DNA from: an uncultured Erysipelotrichaceae bacterium
GTDB taxonomy: Bacteria > Bacillota_I > Bacilli_A > RFN20 > CAG-826
Direction: 5' to 3'
Length of the DNA: 64,000 bases
Assembly: GCA_947166565.1 (NCBI GenBank)
Contig: CAMVEL010000001.1
Coordinates: 1 to 64,000, forward strand
Shown: positions 48,001-57,795 of the stretch, piece by piece
Layout: the number at the start of each line of letters is the position of its first letter
Position numbering within the stretch: the first letter of the stretch is position 1
Made by a program: the position numbers and the translations under genes
Notes under the pieces: model-generated
What the model was told of the DNA's origin: nothing
Databases searched by the model: none
Seen by the model: only the letters and a program-made list of their open reading frames with translations

Positions 48001-49722
48001 ATGTTCTCCTCCTTGAAGACTTTGTTCCGCCTTTTCAAAGGTCATAGCCTCTATCTTTCCGTTACCTTCCTTTTCGCGGCTTTATCGATTTCCTCGAAGA
48101 TGGCGATTCCTTTCCTTACGGGCAAAGTCATCGATATCCTTTCCAAAGGTTTCGCTTTTGAGGATTTGGCCCCATACCTATTCACGATTATGGGCCTTCT
48201 AATCTTCGGGGCCATCACCCGTTATTTCTTCGATTTCCTTTCGGGAAGACTCGTCGAACGGGTTCTCTTCGATTTGCGTAACAAGCTTCATGACGCGATT
48301 CTCAACGCGGACATCTCCTCCCTCGATTCCTATAAACAAGGCGACATGCTATCGAGGATGCTATCCGATATCGATACGGTCCAGCGCGGGCTCCTTTCCG
48401 GCGTAATGGCTCTTTACGAAGGCATCGTCCAAATCCTTATAACCGTGGTCTTCATGATAATCCTTTCCCCAATCCTAACTGGGGCTGTTATCCTCCTCAC
48501 CCCGTTATCGATGGTGGTCAGCCGCTTCATCGCCAAAAAGAACGCGAATTCCTTTACGGAGCAAAACGCTTCCTTGGGTGAGCTATCCGCGTTCACCCTC
48601 GAATGCCTGAATAACGCCAAAACGGTGAACGATTACGGATTATGGGAAGATAAGGAGAAGGAGTTCGAGGAAAAGGCCAAAACCCTCAGGAAGAGCAATT
48701 TCAAAGCCTCCTTCGCCGCGAGTTTGATCAACCCCTCCACGAGGTTAGTGAATAACACGATTTACGCCGTCCTCATCCTTCTTGGCGTTATCTTCCTAAT
48801 CGAGAAGCCTTCCTTTGTCGGAACCTTCACCGTTGGGGCCCTCGCTTCCTTCTTATCCTATGCATATCAGTACATGGCTCCCTTCAATGAGATTGCCGAC
48901 GCGGGCAGCGATATGATTTTCGCTTCCGTCGCGGTTAAACGTATCGAAGAAGGAATCAACCTTAAATATGAAAACAAGGAAGGGAAAGAAATTAACGAAC
49001 CCATTACCTCGTTAACCGTCGATAAAGTCGATTTCGGATACACCAAGGAACGCCTTGTCCTTAAGGACATCGACCTCCATATCGAAAAGGGCATGAAGGT
49101 CGCTTTGGTAGGTCCTACAGGATGCGGGAAGACAACCTTGCTCTCCCTTTTGATGCGCTTTTACGATCAGCAAAGCGGTTCATTCCATTTTAACGGAAGG
49201 GATTTCTCCACCCTCTTCATTGATTCCATAAGGGGAAAGGAAGGAGTCATCTTGCAGGAAGCCTTGCTCCTATCGATGAGCATCGCGGATAACATCGCCT
49301 TGGGGAAAGCCGATGCCTCTAGGGAGGAAATCGTGGAAGCAGCGAAGAAAGCGGGCGCGGACGATTTTATCCGCGCGTTGCCAAATGGCTACGACACGAT
49401 GGTCGGAAGGAACGATGGTTTGTCCGAGGGGCAGAAGCAGCTGATTAACCTTGCCCGCGTCCTCCTTCTTGATAAAGATGTCCTTCTCCTTGACGAAGCG
49501 ACTTCCCATATCGATTTGTTGACGGAGATTAGATTAAGCGAAAGCTTTGCTTTGTTATGCAAAGGCAAAACAAGCCTTATCGTCGCCCATCGCCTTTCGA
49601 CGATCGCCGATAGCGATTTGATTCTCGTCATGGATAAAGGGGTCATCGTCGAAAGGGGGACGTTCGACGAACTATTGAAGCAAAACGGTTTCTTCGCGAA
49701 GCTATATCATAGCCAGCTTTAA
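48001..49722 (+). CDS. ABC exporter half-transporter, catalytic subunit
   Basis: ALVGPTGCGKTTLLSLLM, GLSEGQKQLINLARVLL, VLLLDEATSHID, SLIVAHRLSTI. Confidence 0.93.
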   Translation: MFSSLKTLFRLFKGHSLYLSVTFLFAALSISSKMAIPFLTGKVIDILSKGFAFEDLAPYLFTIMGLLIFGAITRYFFDFLSGRLVERVLFDLRNKLHDAILNADISSLDSYKQGDMLSRMLSDIDTVQRGLLSGVMALYEGIVQILITVVFMIILSPILTGAVILLTPLSMVVSRFIAKKNANSFTEQNASLGELSAFTLECLNNAKTVNDYGLWEDKEKEFEEKAKTLRKSNFKASFAASLINPSTRLVNNTIYAVLILLGVIFLIEKPSFVGTFTVGALASFLSYAYQYMAPFNEIADAGSDMIFASVAVKRIEEGINLKYENKEGKEINEPITSLTVDKVDFGYTKERLVLKDIDLHIEKGMKVALVGPTGCGKTTLLSLLMRFYDQQSGSFHFNGRDFSTLFIDSIRGKEGVILQEALLLSMSIADNIALGKADASREEIVEAAKKAGADDFIRALPNGYDTMVGRNDGLSEGQKQLINLARVLLLDKDVLLLDEATSHIDLLTEIRLSESFALLCKGKTSLIVAHRLSTIADSDLILVMDKGVIVERGTFDELLKQNGFFAKLYHSQL

Positions 49723-50273
49723 AACGCGGGATTGCTGCATATGCCTTCTTTAATGAAAGGCTTAACGTAAATTCGACCACCGTTTAAGGGGTTTTTCGAA
49801 TTGATTATGAATTGATTTAAAGGCCTAAAGCCGAGGTTTTCGAAAAATTTGATTTCATCATCCTCGAATAGGACGATGAGGAAGGAATCCTCCTCGTGCC
49901 TACGGAAGAGGTCTTTCATCAAGGTCGTCCCGTGCCCTTTGTTACGCAAACTCGGGTCGACGAAAAGATAATCGATGAACGTGACCCCCTCTTCGTTATA
50001 GGGGAAGGATTCGAGGATGCTCGATTCCTTTTGGTAGGTCGTTTCCTTGCCGAATATGGCCTCTCCCCATAAAGAGGTATATCTCAAGGCCCCATAAACC
50101 CTTTTGTCTTCCTTTATGATGACGGTTTCCCCATTTTGGATATTCGATAGGAGTTTGTCTTCGTTTAGGCGAGCGGAAAAGGATTCCTGCAAGGATGAAA
50201 GACATCTCCTAAAGCATTTCGCGGTGATGTCGGATTCGTTTATCTTGGCCTTGGATATTTTTATGTTGGCCAT
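49719..50273 (-). CDS. GNAT-family N-acetyltransferase
   Basis: FIDYLFVDPSLRNKGHGTTLMKDLFRRHEED...FFENLGFRPL. Confidence 0.8.
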   Translation of the reverse strand: MANIKISKAKINESDITAKCFRRCLSSLQESFSARLNEDKLLSNIQNGETVIIKEDKRVYGALRYTSLWGEAIFGKETTYQKESSILESFPYNEEGVTFIDYLFVDPSLRNKGHGTTLMKDLFRRHEEDSFLIVLFEDDEIKFFENLGFRPLNQFIINSKNPLNGGRIYVKPFIKEGICSNPAF

Positions 50274-50275
50274 GC

Positions 50276-52099
50276 TTATCCGTTTATTGGTCTAGCGACG
50301 TAAGCGCTTGTTTGACTGTCGTAATCGAATATCTGTTTTCCGACCATCTCGACGTCATCGAATTCATACGCGGTGACCGATTTGAAGATTTCGCCTTCGA
50401 GGTTATCGACGTTTTGGACGAGGAAGAAACTGTGATCGGCATTCGTGACGACGCTCTTGTATTTGGCGTCGCTTCCATCGACCGTGGTCACGAAATATTC
50501 GATATTGTCGCCATAGGAGGCATTCCTAGTCTCATAACGTTCATTCCAAACGAGAACGGATGGATCGTCGCCGACATTGGTGAAGGTCGAAGAACCATAA
50601 CCGCAGTATTTGACGTTCTCGGGATAGAAATAATAGAAGAGTTCCGCGGCTAAGGAAGCCGGAAGTTCCTCAACGCCAAGTTTCTCGAAGACCTGGATCT
50701 TCGGGTCACCATCATAGGTTGGATGGGCTGGGTGGCCTTTGTAATAGAGGTCATAGGTCTCACCGAAGACATCCTGGGAAACCTTGAGGAATTCCTCTAA
50801 GTTAGGTTCTTTGTTCGTGCCCAAGGCGATGACCGGGGTATGGCCCTTCTCGGTGCTTGAAGAGAAATAGTCCCCGAGGTTATACAAAGCCTTGACGACG
50901 CCTTTATCCTCGTCGGAAAGATTGCTATACATCGTGCCGAAATTGAACCTTTGGATGGTATTTTCCGCATAAAGGTCGGCGATGAGCTGCTTCATTTCGG
51001 GATAGTCGTCGCTTTGGATGGTGTCGATTCTATTGATGAGCCAGGTAACCCTTCCCTTCAAGGAAGCATCTTCGATCCAAGCGAGGAGAAGGTTTCTGAA
51101 GGCCGTACCTTCAAGATATTCGCTCTTGAAGTCCTTGTTGGCTATCATTTTGGCCTTCGCCCTTTCCCAAATGCCTTGGAACTTGGTACGGTTTTGGGCG
51201 CCTTTAGCGATATTGAAGAGGCCGTTGAACCAAGAATAGCTCCAGGTTCCGTCAGAGAGGAGCTTAACGGTGAATTGCTCTTCCGGCATATTGAGTGGGT
51301 AAACGCTCATGAACCAAGCGTCACACCACATGTCGTTGACGTAGAAATTGAATTTGGAAGTGCTATCGATGCTATAGAGTTCCTTGACGTAATCGGCCGC
51401 CCTTTCCTGATAGTTGCCCCTTCTGGTCTCGAGGAGTTCCTTTTTGTTATAAAGCGGGATGGCGTAGGTATTTTCGGGAAGATGGGAATAATCCCAGGCG
51501 GTTCCTCTTTCCAAATAGAAGAGGGTCGGGATTTGGTAATTGTTCGTATAGGAAGGGAAGGAAAGGGAATAGATGGTGACCGGAACTGTCGCGATAAGTG
51601 GGCAGATGTTGTATTCCTTCGCGGAGAGTTTGACCTCCATTTCCTTCTTCTCGGAAAATTCTTCGTCCGAATAGGCGATCGCGGTTACGTTATTGATGCC
51701 GAAGTTGCCCTCGACTTCGATGCAACCCTTCATGAGGTCATATTGATCGAGATGGAAAACGGTTGTCTTCGAATTCACTTTCCTATAAGCCACCGTGACG
51801 GAAATCTTATCGATTTGATTGTCTGACTCAAAGAAGAGTTTGAATCTTGGCCTATTTGGAATCGGCTCCGCCTTGAAAGCCACCTCAACGGTTGGGGATG
51901 GGATCTTTTCGGAGGAAACCGATTCGCTGCTTTCGGGAGAGGGTTCGCTTGAAGGAACGGTCTCGGTTGAAGGGGCGACTTCGCTTGTCTTGCTTTCGCT
52001 GCTTGGGCAACTGCATTCAGAGGGTTTTCCACAGGAAGTCAATAAACCACCGACCATCGTCGCGATGAAGGAGGCGGATAGGATCAGATTCTTTTTCAT
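50276..52099 (-). CDS. Lipoprotein of unknown function
   Basis: Lipobox GLLTSCGK, Ser/Glu/Pro-rich linker, ~500-aa extracytoplasmic region; no family recognised. Confidence 0.6.
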   Translation of the reverse strand: MKKNLILSASFIATMVGGLLTSCGKPSECSCPSSESKTSEVAPSTETVPSSEPSPESSESVSSEKIPSPTVEVAFKAEPIPNRPRFKLFFESDNQIDKISVTVAYRKVNSKTTVFHLDQYDLMKGCIEVEGNFGINNVTAIAYSDEEFSEKKEMEVKLSAKEYNICPLIATVPVTIYSLSFPSYTNNYQIPTLFYLERGTAWDYSHLPENTYAIPLYNKKELLETRRGNYQERAADYVKELYSIDSTSKFNFYVNDMWCDAWFMSVYPLNMPEEQFTVKLLSDGTWSYSWFNGLFNIAKGAQNRTKFQGIWERAKAKMIANKDFKSEYLEGTAFRNLLLAWIEDASLKGRVTWLINRIDTIQSDDYPEMKQLIADLYAENTIQRFNFGTMYSNLSDEDKGVVKALYNLGDYFSSSTEKGHTPVIALGTNKEPNLEEFLKVSQDVFGETYDLYYKGHPAHPTYDGDPKIQVFEKLGVEELPASLAAELFYYFYPENVKYCGYGSSTFTNVGDDPSVLVWNERYETRNASYGDNIEYFVTTVDGSDAKYKSVVTNADHSFFLVQNVDNLEGEIFKSVTAYEFDDVEMVGKQIFDYDSQTSAYVARPING

Positions 52100-52404
52100 A
52101 ACGAAATCTCCATAACGTTTCTAACGTTGATAATCATAGACTTTTTTCCCAACATGTTAAGGGTCTCTGAATTCACCGCACACCGCTAAAAGTGTCACAG
52201 AAGCGCCACACTTTTTTTCCGCTTTGTTTGGAAACGTAAAGTGCCAATTGAGTTTTCAAACAAAAATAATCAATAAATTGATTAAATATGAAAACTTAAA
52301 TTATTTTTCAAGTTCATATGCTATTGTTCGCACACTTGTGCATTTGATATAATTAAAGAACCAATTGGGCAAAAAGCCTAACAACACATACAAAGGAGTT
52401 TTCT

Positions 52405-53703
52405 ATGGGATTACTAAAACTAGCTGGTGATGCCATCCGCGCTGCTCATACAGTAGAGAAGATTGAGTACGCACCCCGTGACGCCGCGAGTAACGATATT
52501 ATCGTTTACCGTCATGAAATCGAGAATTTTGGCAAAGCCGCAAGACTTCAGGTCGCCCCTAACCAGGTAGCGATCTTCGTCAATGACGGCGAAACCAAGG
52601 TTTGGGCGCCTGGCCTCCACAAGATGGACGATAGCAAGGTCTCCTCGTCTCCATTCATGCAGAAGATCCTCAACGTCGTCAGCGACGGTGAGCCCATCTA
52701 TTCTACCAAGATCTATTTCATCAACCTCGTCACGTTGATGGATATGAAGTTTGGCACCGCCGACATGATTCCGGTCAGGGATCCAGAATTCGGTATCAGG
52801 GTCCGTGTCCGCGCCGCTGGTCTATTCGGCGCCCACATCAACAATGATGACATCGATGGCGTTGAAGTCCTCAAGTTCTTCAATAAGGTCAACGGAACCC
52901 GCGAAAGGTTCACCAAAGCCGATTTGGAAGCCTACCTCCGTGGAAAGATTCAGGAATTCCTCGCGAACCTCCTTGGTGAAGTCATCGGCGAGAAGAGGAT
53001 CTGCACCCTTGATTTGGCGAGCCATTACACCGAGGTCTCTAAGGCCCTCCAAGAGAGGATGACCCCCGAATTCGATAAATTCGGCATCAGAATCGACAAT
53101 TTCTCCGTCGTCAACATCAAGTTGCTCGACTCCGACCTCGACGTTATCAACGAAGCGATGGTCAAACGTGCCACCACGGCGATCGAAGCCCAGGGCCAAG
53201 CCGCCGCGATGACCGTCGAATCCGAAGCCCTCGCCGCGAAGCGTGCACGCGAAGGCTACACCTATCAACAGGAAGCCGGATTCGGTGTTATGAAGGAAGC
53301 CGCCGGAAATACTGCCACGATGGGATCCATGATGGGTCTTGGCGTTGGCTTTGGTATGGGTGGCGCCATGGGTGGAGCCATGGGTCAAATGGCTAACCAG
53401 ACCATGGGCACCATGGGTGCGGCCCCAGGCGGAGCGGCCCCAGCTGGCGGAGCGGCCCCTGCCGCTGCCCCAGAAGGCAAGGCCTGCCCAGATTGTGGCA
53501 CCATCGTTCCTCCAGGCGCGAAGTTCTGCCCCAATTGCGGACGCAAGGCCGGCGAATTCTGCCCGAAGTGCGGCGCTGAACTAGCCCCAGGCGCGAAGTT
53601 CTGCCCCAATTGCGGCGAAAAACTCACCAAAGCCTGCCCAGATTGCGGCACCGAGCTAGCCCCGGGCGCGAAGTTCTGCCCGAATTGCGGCAAGAAGCTA
53701 TAA
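52405..53703 (+). CDS. SPFH-domain protein with C-terminal zinc ribbons (YdjI-like)
   Basis: RLQVAPNQVAIFVNDGETKVWAPGLHKM, GIRVRVRAAGLFGAHINN, then ACPDCGTIVPPGAKFCPNCG and two more tandem zinc ribbons. Confidence 0.85.
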   Translation: MGLLKLAGDAIRAAHTVEKIEYAPRDAASNDIIVYRHEIENFGKAARLQVAPNQVAIFVNDGETKVWAPGLHKMDDSKVSSSPFMQKILNVVSDGEPIYSTKIYFINLVTLMDMKFGTADMIPVRDPEFGIRVRVRAAGLFGAHINNDDIDGVEVLKFFNKVNGTRERFTKADLEAYLRGKIQEFLANLLGEVIGEKRICTLDLASHYTEVSKALQERMTPEFDKFGIRIDNFSVVNIKLLDSDLDVINEAMVKRATTAIEAQGQAAAMTVESEALAAKRAREGYTYQQEAGFGVMKEAAGNTATMGSMMGLGVGFGMGGAMGGAMGQMANQTMGTMGAAPGGAAPAGGAAPAAAPEGKACPDCGTIVPPGAKFCPNCGRKAGEFCPKCGAELAPGAKFCPNCGEKLTKACPDCGTELAPGAKFCPNCGKKL

Positions 53704-53747
53704 GGTACGCCTAGTCTATATCTATATAATAAATAGGAGAATCAAAA

Positions 53748-54461
53748 ATGAAAAAATTCGTTACCGGACGTCTAGGCCTCATCCTCATCGGCCTTCTATT
53801 CCTTCTCTTCCACATCATCTTCTGGCCGATCGTCGCGACTGGTAATCCAGCGCGCATCACGGGCCTTCGCACCGACTGCTGGTTAGGTTTTGTCTTCATT
53901 AACGTCGCCTTCCTTCTCATGGCCGCGACCACCTTCATCCGTCCAAAGGCGGGCGCCGCTTCCGGCGTTGCCCTTGCCGGCGTCTATTTCATCCCAGCCG
54001 TCTATCTCTTCATCAACCTCCTCATGAACACCATCATCATGTGCGTCAACCAGGAGAACATCGTCGTTCCAGTAGTCCTCAACGCCATCCTCCTCGTCCT
54101 CGCCGCGATGCTTTGGTTCGTCGCCTTCAAGATCCTTGCTAGATTAGAAGGACAGGGTGCGGCCCAAGAAGCCCGCATGTTCGATTGGCGCATGATGACT
54201 GTCAAAGCCATCGCTTTAAAGAACCGTTCCGCCGATGCGGAAATCAACGCCCTCGTCGAGAAATTCGCCGACACCGTCAAGAATTCCTCCTCCAGGTCAG
54301 TTCCCGAATCCGTCCAAGCCGAAGCCGACTTGGAAGAAGCTATCGCGCAGCTTGACGCCATCATCGAAGACGGCGAAAGGAAGGACGATATCCTCAAAGC
54401 CATTGACAAAGTCAACAGGTTACTCAAGACGCGCAATCAGATCATCATGATGAAAAACTAA
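53748..54461 (+). CDS. Multi-TM membrane protein with C-terminal helical domain
   Basis: Four TMs then charged helices; same-strand cluster with the SPFH gene. Confidence 0.65.
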   Translation: MKKFVTGRLGLILIGLLFLLFHIIFWPIVATGNPARITGLRTDCWLGFVFINVAFLLMAATTFIRPKAGAASGVALAGVYFIPAVYLFINLLMNTIIMCVNQENIVVPVVLNAILLVLAAMLWFVAFKILARLEGQGAAQEARMFDWRMMTVKAIALKNRSADAEINALVEKFADTVKNSSSRSVPESVQAEADLEEAIAQLDAIIEDGERKDDILKAIDKVNRLLKTRNQIIMMKN

Positions 54462-54472
54462 GGTAATCATTT

Positions 54473-55273
54473 ATGGAAATCGATGCATTAGTTTGCCCAT
54501 GTTGCGGTATGGGCGGTGGCGTCCATGACCGCAAGAAACGTACCTACTCCTGCGAATGGTGCGGCACGACTTCCGTCATCGCCAAAAGCCATTCCACGGT
54601 CTCCGGGAACGCCAAAGCCAATTTGGATGAAGCGGTCAAACTCTTCCTCAGCGGCAACTTTGAATCCGCCAAGTCGATGGCGGAAATGGTCGCGGCTCAG
54701 GAATCCAATAACTTCACGAGTCTTTTCATCATCGAGTTCTATCACGCCTATATCGATGACGTTAAGGATTCCGCGGCCATGACCCGCGTCTTTAAAGGTA
54801 GGCTCCCCGACTTCGAATTCGATGTCGAAGACGAGGATACATTCAAAGACCTCATGCTTCATACCATCCCAAGGATGCAACAATATGAGCCTGAGATCCT
54901 TCAAAAGATCCTCGATTACGATGATCCAAAGGAAGCGGCCGAATTCATGGAAAAATTCAGCCCCGCCTGCGTCCAACTTCGCCGCAACCTCAATTGGTTC
55001 ACCCCGCAGCTTGCGAATATCTATGAGCAACTCGCGGCTAAGGCCTATACCCCCAAATTCTGGATGTCTCTTTATTACACGATGACCAAGAATCCGGAAT
55101 CCCCCCTAGTCGCCAATGATTTCCATTTGAAGACAAAGGCGACCAGGATCTATAACGACGTCATCCTCCCAATCGGGAAGATCTACGATAACATCGGCAA
55201 CCCCGAGATGAGGGTCAAATTCCAGGCTGGCTTCAAACAGGTCAAAGCCAAATTCGACGCGGCCTTGCAATAA
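54473..55273 (+). CDS. Zinc-ribbon protein
   Basis: LVCPCCGMGGGVHDRKKRTYSCEWCGTTSVI; helical remainder. Confidence 0.65.
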   Translation: MEIDALVCPCCGMGGGVHDRKKRTYSCEWCGTTSVIAKSHSTVSGNAKANLDEAVKLFLSGNFESAKSMAEMVAAQESNNFTSLFIIEFYHAYIDDVKDSAAMTRVFKGRLPDFEFDVEDEDTFKDLMLHTIPRMQQYEPEILQKILDYDDPKEAAEFMEKFSPACVQLRRNLNWFTPQLANIYEQLAAKAYTPKFWMSLYYTMTKNPESPLVANDFHLKTKATRIYNDVILPIGKIYDNIGNPEMRVKFQAGFKQVKAKFDAALQ

Positions 55274-55350
55274 GGCTGTTACCTAGGTTTTTAGCGATTT
55301 CCGCTAGAGATAAAATCATTCCCCACATTTAAGAAAGGAGCCAATAATCA

Positions 55351-57267
55351 ATGGCAGATGGAGAAGTCAGAGTAGTAGTTGATTACTCGAAGGTTTATTC
55401 CGCCGTCCAAGACGTCATGCAAGGCGTTACCAGGCATATTGATAACAACCTCGAAATCATCAACAAAAACGTCTTAGCGACGGCGCGTGAGCTCGACGCC
55501 TTTAAACGCAAGACGACCGAGAAGTTGATGCAACTTCACAAGTTCATGATCGACATGGACCGCCGTCAAACCCTTGCCGCGAACCTTCAGCGCGCGATTA
55601 CCGAAATCATCCGCGTCAGGCAGGAACTCGAAGACAAGTTCTCCGCCCAGAAGGAAGTTCGTGAAGCCATGCTTGGTATTCTCGAAGCGAGCGACCTTGA
55701 ACTCATCAAGAAGAACACCGTCAGCCGCATCACCGAGCAATTCATGATCTCCGCTCCGAAATACTGGCTTGCCCCGGCCCTCGTCGCCCTTTCCGCTTGG
55801 TTATCAGACGATAAGGCCCTCGCTCAGCGTGGTATCAAGGAAGCCCTTAAGCGTGATACCGAGAAAACCGCGTTGCTCTTCGCCCTTATCACAAGGCGTG
55901 TCAATGCCGGTCGTGCCGCGAAGGGTTTGCCTTCAAGCGACGTCTGCTTCCAGTGGCTCAACCTCTATTTCTCCAAACAGAACGTCCTCAAGATGCGTTC
56001 CTCGATCATCGCCTTCGTCGACGCTTACTTCAATGGCGTCTTCGGAAACGACAAAGACAACATCTGCGGCGAGCAAGTCTCCTACTGGATGTCCGAACTC
56101 ATCGCCAAGAAGCCAACCTTCGCCGAGGAACAAAGGGCCTATTGGAACAACTATTTCCAGAAATACGTCCAAGTCTATGAGAACCCCAAATTCCAAGCCT
56201 TGAAGCGTCTTTCCGCCCAATATGGCGAGATCGACAAATACATTGGCCGTATCCAAGCCTCCACCCGTGAAGACGGTATCAAAGGCTCCATCACTGGCAT
56301 CGTCAACAGTGTCGTCGATACCAATGAGCTCATTGAGAAGATCGATAAGCAACTCAAGAAGCTTGTCAGTGAATACGAAGAAGGCGAAGCCGATCTCCGT
56401 GACGAGGAATTCTACCTCCAGAAGGTCAAGGATTTCCAAGGCGACGAAGAACGTGCGAAAAACCTCGTCAACGCGATCAAACAACGCCGCAAAGACGACG
56501 ATGTCGACTTCGCGATGAGGCTATCAGAAGCCATCACCGGTGAAGATACCGATGAAGACGGCGAAGGAAAACTCTCCGAGAAGAAGACCGCTATCTTCCT
56601 CCTCCGCCCCTACATCGAAAACGCCTATGTCGACTTCCTTGAAAACGGCAAAGCGACCTATCCAGAGACCATCGACCTCGCCTTCAAAGAACCAGCGAAG
56701 ATCGATAACGGTATCCCATTCGATTGGTCTGCCCAAACCAAGAACGCCGAAAACCGTGAGGAAATCGTCGGAAGCATCCGTAAGAAATACGATTCCGAAC
56801 GCGATGCCGCAATCGCCAAAGTCACCGATGACGAAGCCAACAAGAAGATCAAAAACGGTACCATTGCCTGTTTCTTCTTCATCCTTCTCTTCATCCCTCT
56901 CTTCATCGGTTTGAGCATGCGTAAGAAAGGTAAGCAGATGCTTGCCGATAACGCCGCCAAACGCGAAAGAATCAAGAAGTTCTACGATTCCCACCGTGAC
57001 GGTGCGATCAATGTCGTCAACGACGCTCTTGATGCCCGCGTTGAAGCCAATGCGATGATCGCCGCCTTCGAAAGCAATCCTCATTATACCGATGTCATCG
57101 TCCACGATTATGGCGATGAAGAGGCTGCACCAGCCCCAACGGAAGAACCGAGTGAAGACGCCGAATATGTCTCCCCAGACAATTTTGACGAAGTCCCAGA
57201 AGAAGCTCTCCCAGAGGAAGAGGCTCCGGCCGAAGAAGAAACCCCAGTTGGCGATGATGCCGAGTAA
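55351..57267 (+). CDS. Large coiled-coil protein with TM and acidic tail
   Basis: N-terminal heptad-like segments, TM TIACFFFILLFIPLFIGLSM near the C-terminus, E/P-rich tail. Confidence 0.6.
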   Translation: MADGEVRVVVDYSKVYSAVQDVMQGVTRHIDNNLEIINKNVLATARELDAFKRKTTEKLMQLHKFMIDMDRRQTLAANLQRAITEIIRVRQELEDKFSAQKEVREAMLGILEASDLELIKKNTVSRITEQFMISAPKYWLAPALVALSAWLSDDKALAQRGIKEALKRDTEKTALLFALITRRVNAGRAAKGLPSSDVCFQWLNLYFSKQNVLKMRSSIIAFVDAYFNGVFGNDKDNICGEQVSYWMSELIAKKPTFAEEQRAYWNNYFQKYVQVYENPKFQALKRLSAQYGEIDKYIGRIQASTREDGIKGSITGIVNSVVDTNELIEKIDKQLKKLVSEYEEGEADLRDEEFYLQKVKDFQGDEERAKNLVNAIKQRRKDDDVDFAMRLSEAITGEDTDEDGEGKLSEKKTAIFLLRPYIENAYVDFLENGKATYPETIDLAFKEPAKIDNGIPFDWSAQTKNAENREEIVGSIRKKYDSERDAAIAKVTDDEANKKIKNGTIACFFFILLFIPLFIGLSMRKKGKQMLADNAAKRERIKKFYDSHRDGAINVVNDALDARVEANAMIAAFESNPHYTDVIVHDYGDEEAAPAPTEEPSEDAEYVSPDNFDEVPEEALPEEEAPAEEETPVGDDAE

Positions 57268-57284
57268 ATTAGGAGGAAATAACA

Positions 57285-57497
57285 ATGCCTGATAATTTAG
57301 ATACCATCAACTTTGGCGCCGATAACGCGACCGAAGAATTCGATTTCGAAGCCGAGATGGCAAAGACCTTCGCCGAAGACGTTGCCGCTCTCGACCAACA
57401 GGAAGAAGAAGTCGCCCTCGTTGAGGATACCCGCGAATTCGCTTCCGGCTTCCCCCAGTGGGATCTCGGACCTAACGGGATCGTCGACCTCGACTAA
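57285..57497 (+). CDS. Small acidic protein
   Basis: 70 aa, highly acidic, AGGAGG ribosome-binding site upstream, last gene before the terminator. Confidence 0.6.
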   Translation: MPDNLDTINFGADNATEEFDFEAEMAKTFAEDVAALDQQEEEVALVEDTREFASGFPQWDLGPNGIVDLD

Positions 57498-57521
57498 TCC
57501 GTAACCCAAAATCGATCGATT

Positions 57522-57550
57522 GGACCATCCGAAAGGGTGGTCCTTTCTTT
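57522..57550 (+). terminator. Terminator of the SPFH operon
   Basis: GGACCATCCgaaaGGGTGGTCCTTTCTTT. Confidence 0.92.
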
Positions 57551-57675
57551 ATTGGCAATCAAGAAACTAAAAGGGCAACTATAAGGAAACGCAAAATAGA
57601 CTTTCGTTTCCTAAATACATGAAAATATTAGATAAAACTTTGTTTTATGGAGGAAACTAAAAGGGAAACCCTTAA

Positions 57676-57689
57676 TGAAACCGCTTTCA
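57676..57689. promoter_or_regulatory. CcpA-type cre site
   Basis: TGAAACCGCTTTCA fits TGWAANCGNTNWCA at every position. Confidence 0.6.
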
Positions 57690-57795
57690 TTGGCCTTCTA
57701 AAGAAAAACCTTTTGTTTTTTCTTGAAAAAGATTCGCCTACCCACAAAATGTTTCACACTTAAAGGCATGCGTTCGCAGTCTCTTAAGATAATTC

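Noticed and set aside
50951-51826. 291-aa + strand ORF
   Set aside because: Antisense to the 607-aa lipoprotein gene with lipobox; no recognisable family.
53466-53700. Tandem DNA repeat as mobile or regulatory element
   Set aside because: The repetition is explained by three tandem zinc-ribbon codon blocks in the SPFH gene.
56524-57285. 253-aa minus ORF
   Set aside because: Antisense to the 638-aa coiled-coil gene; no recognisable motifs.
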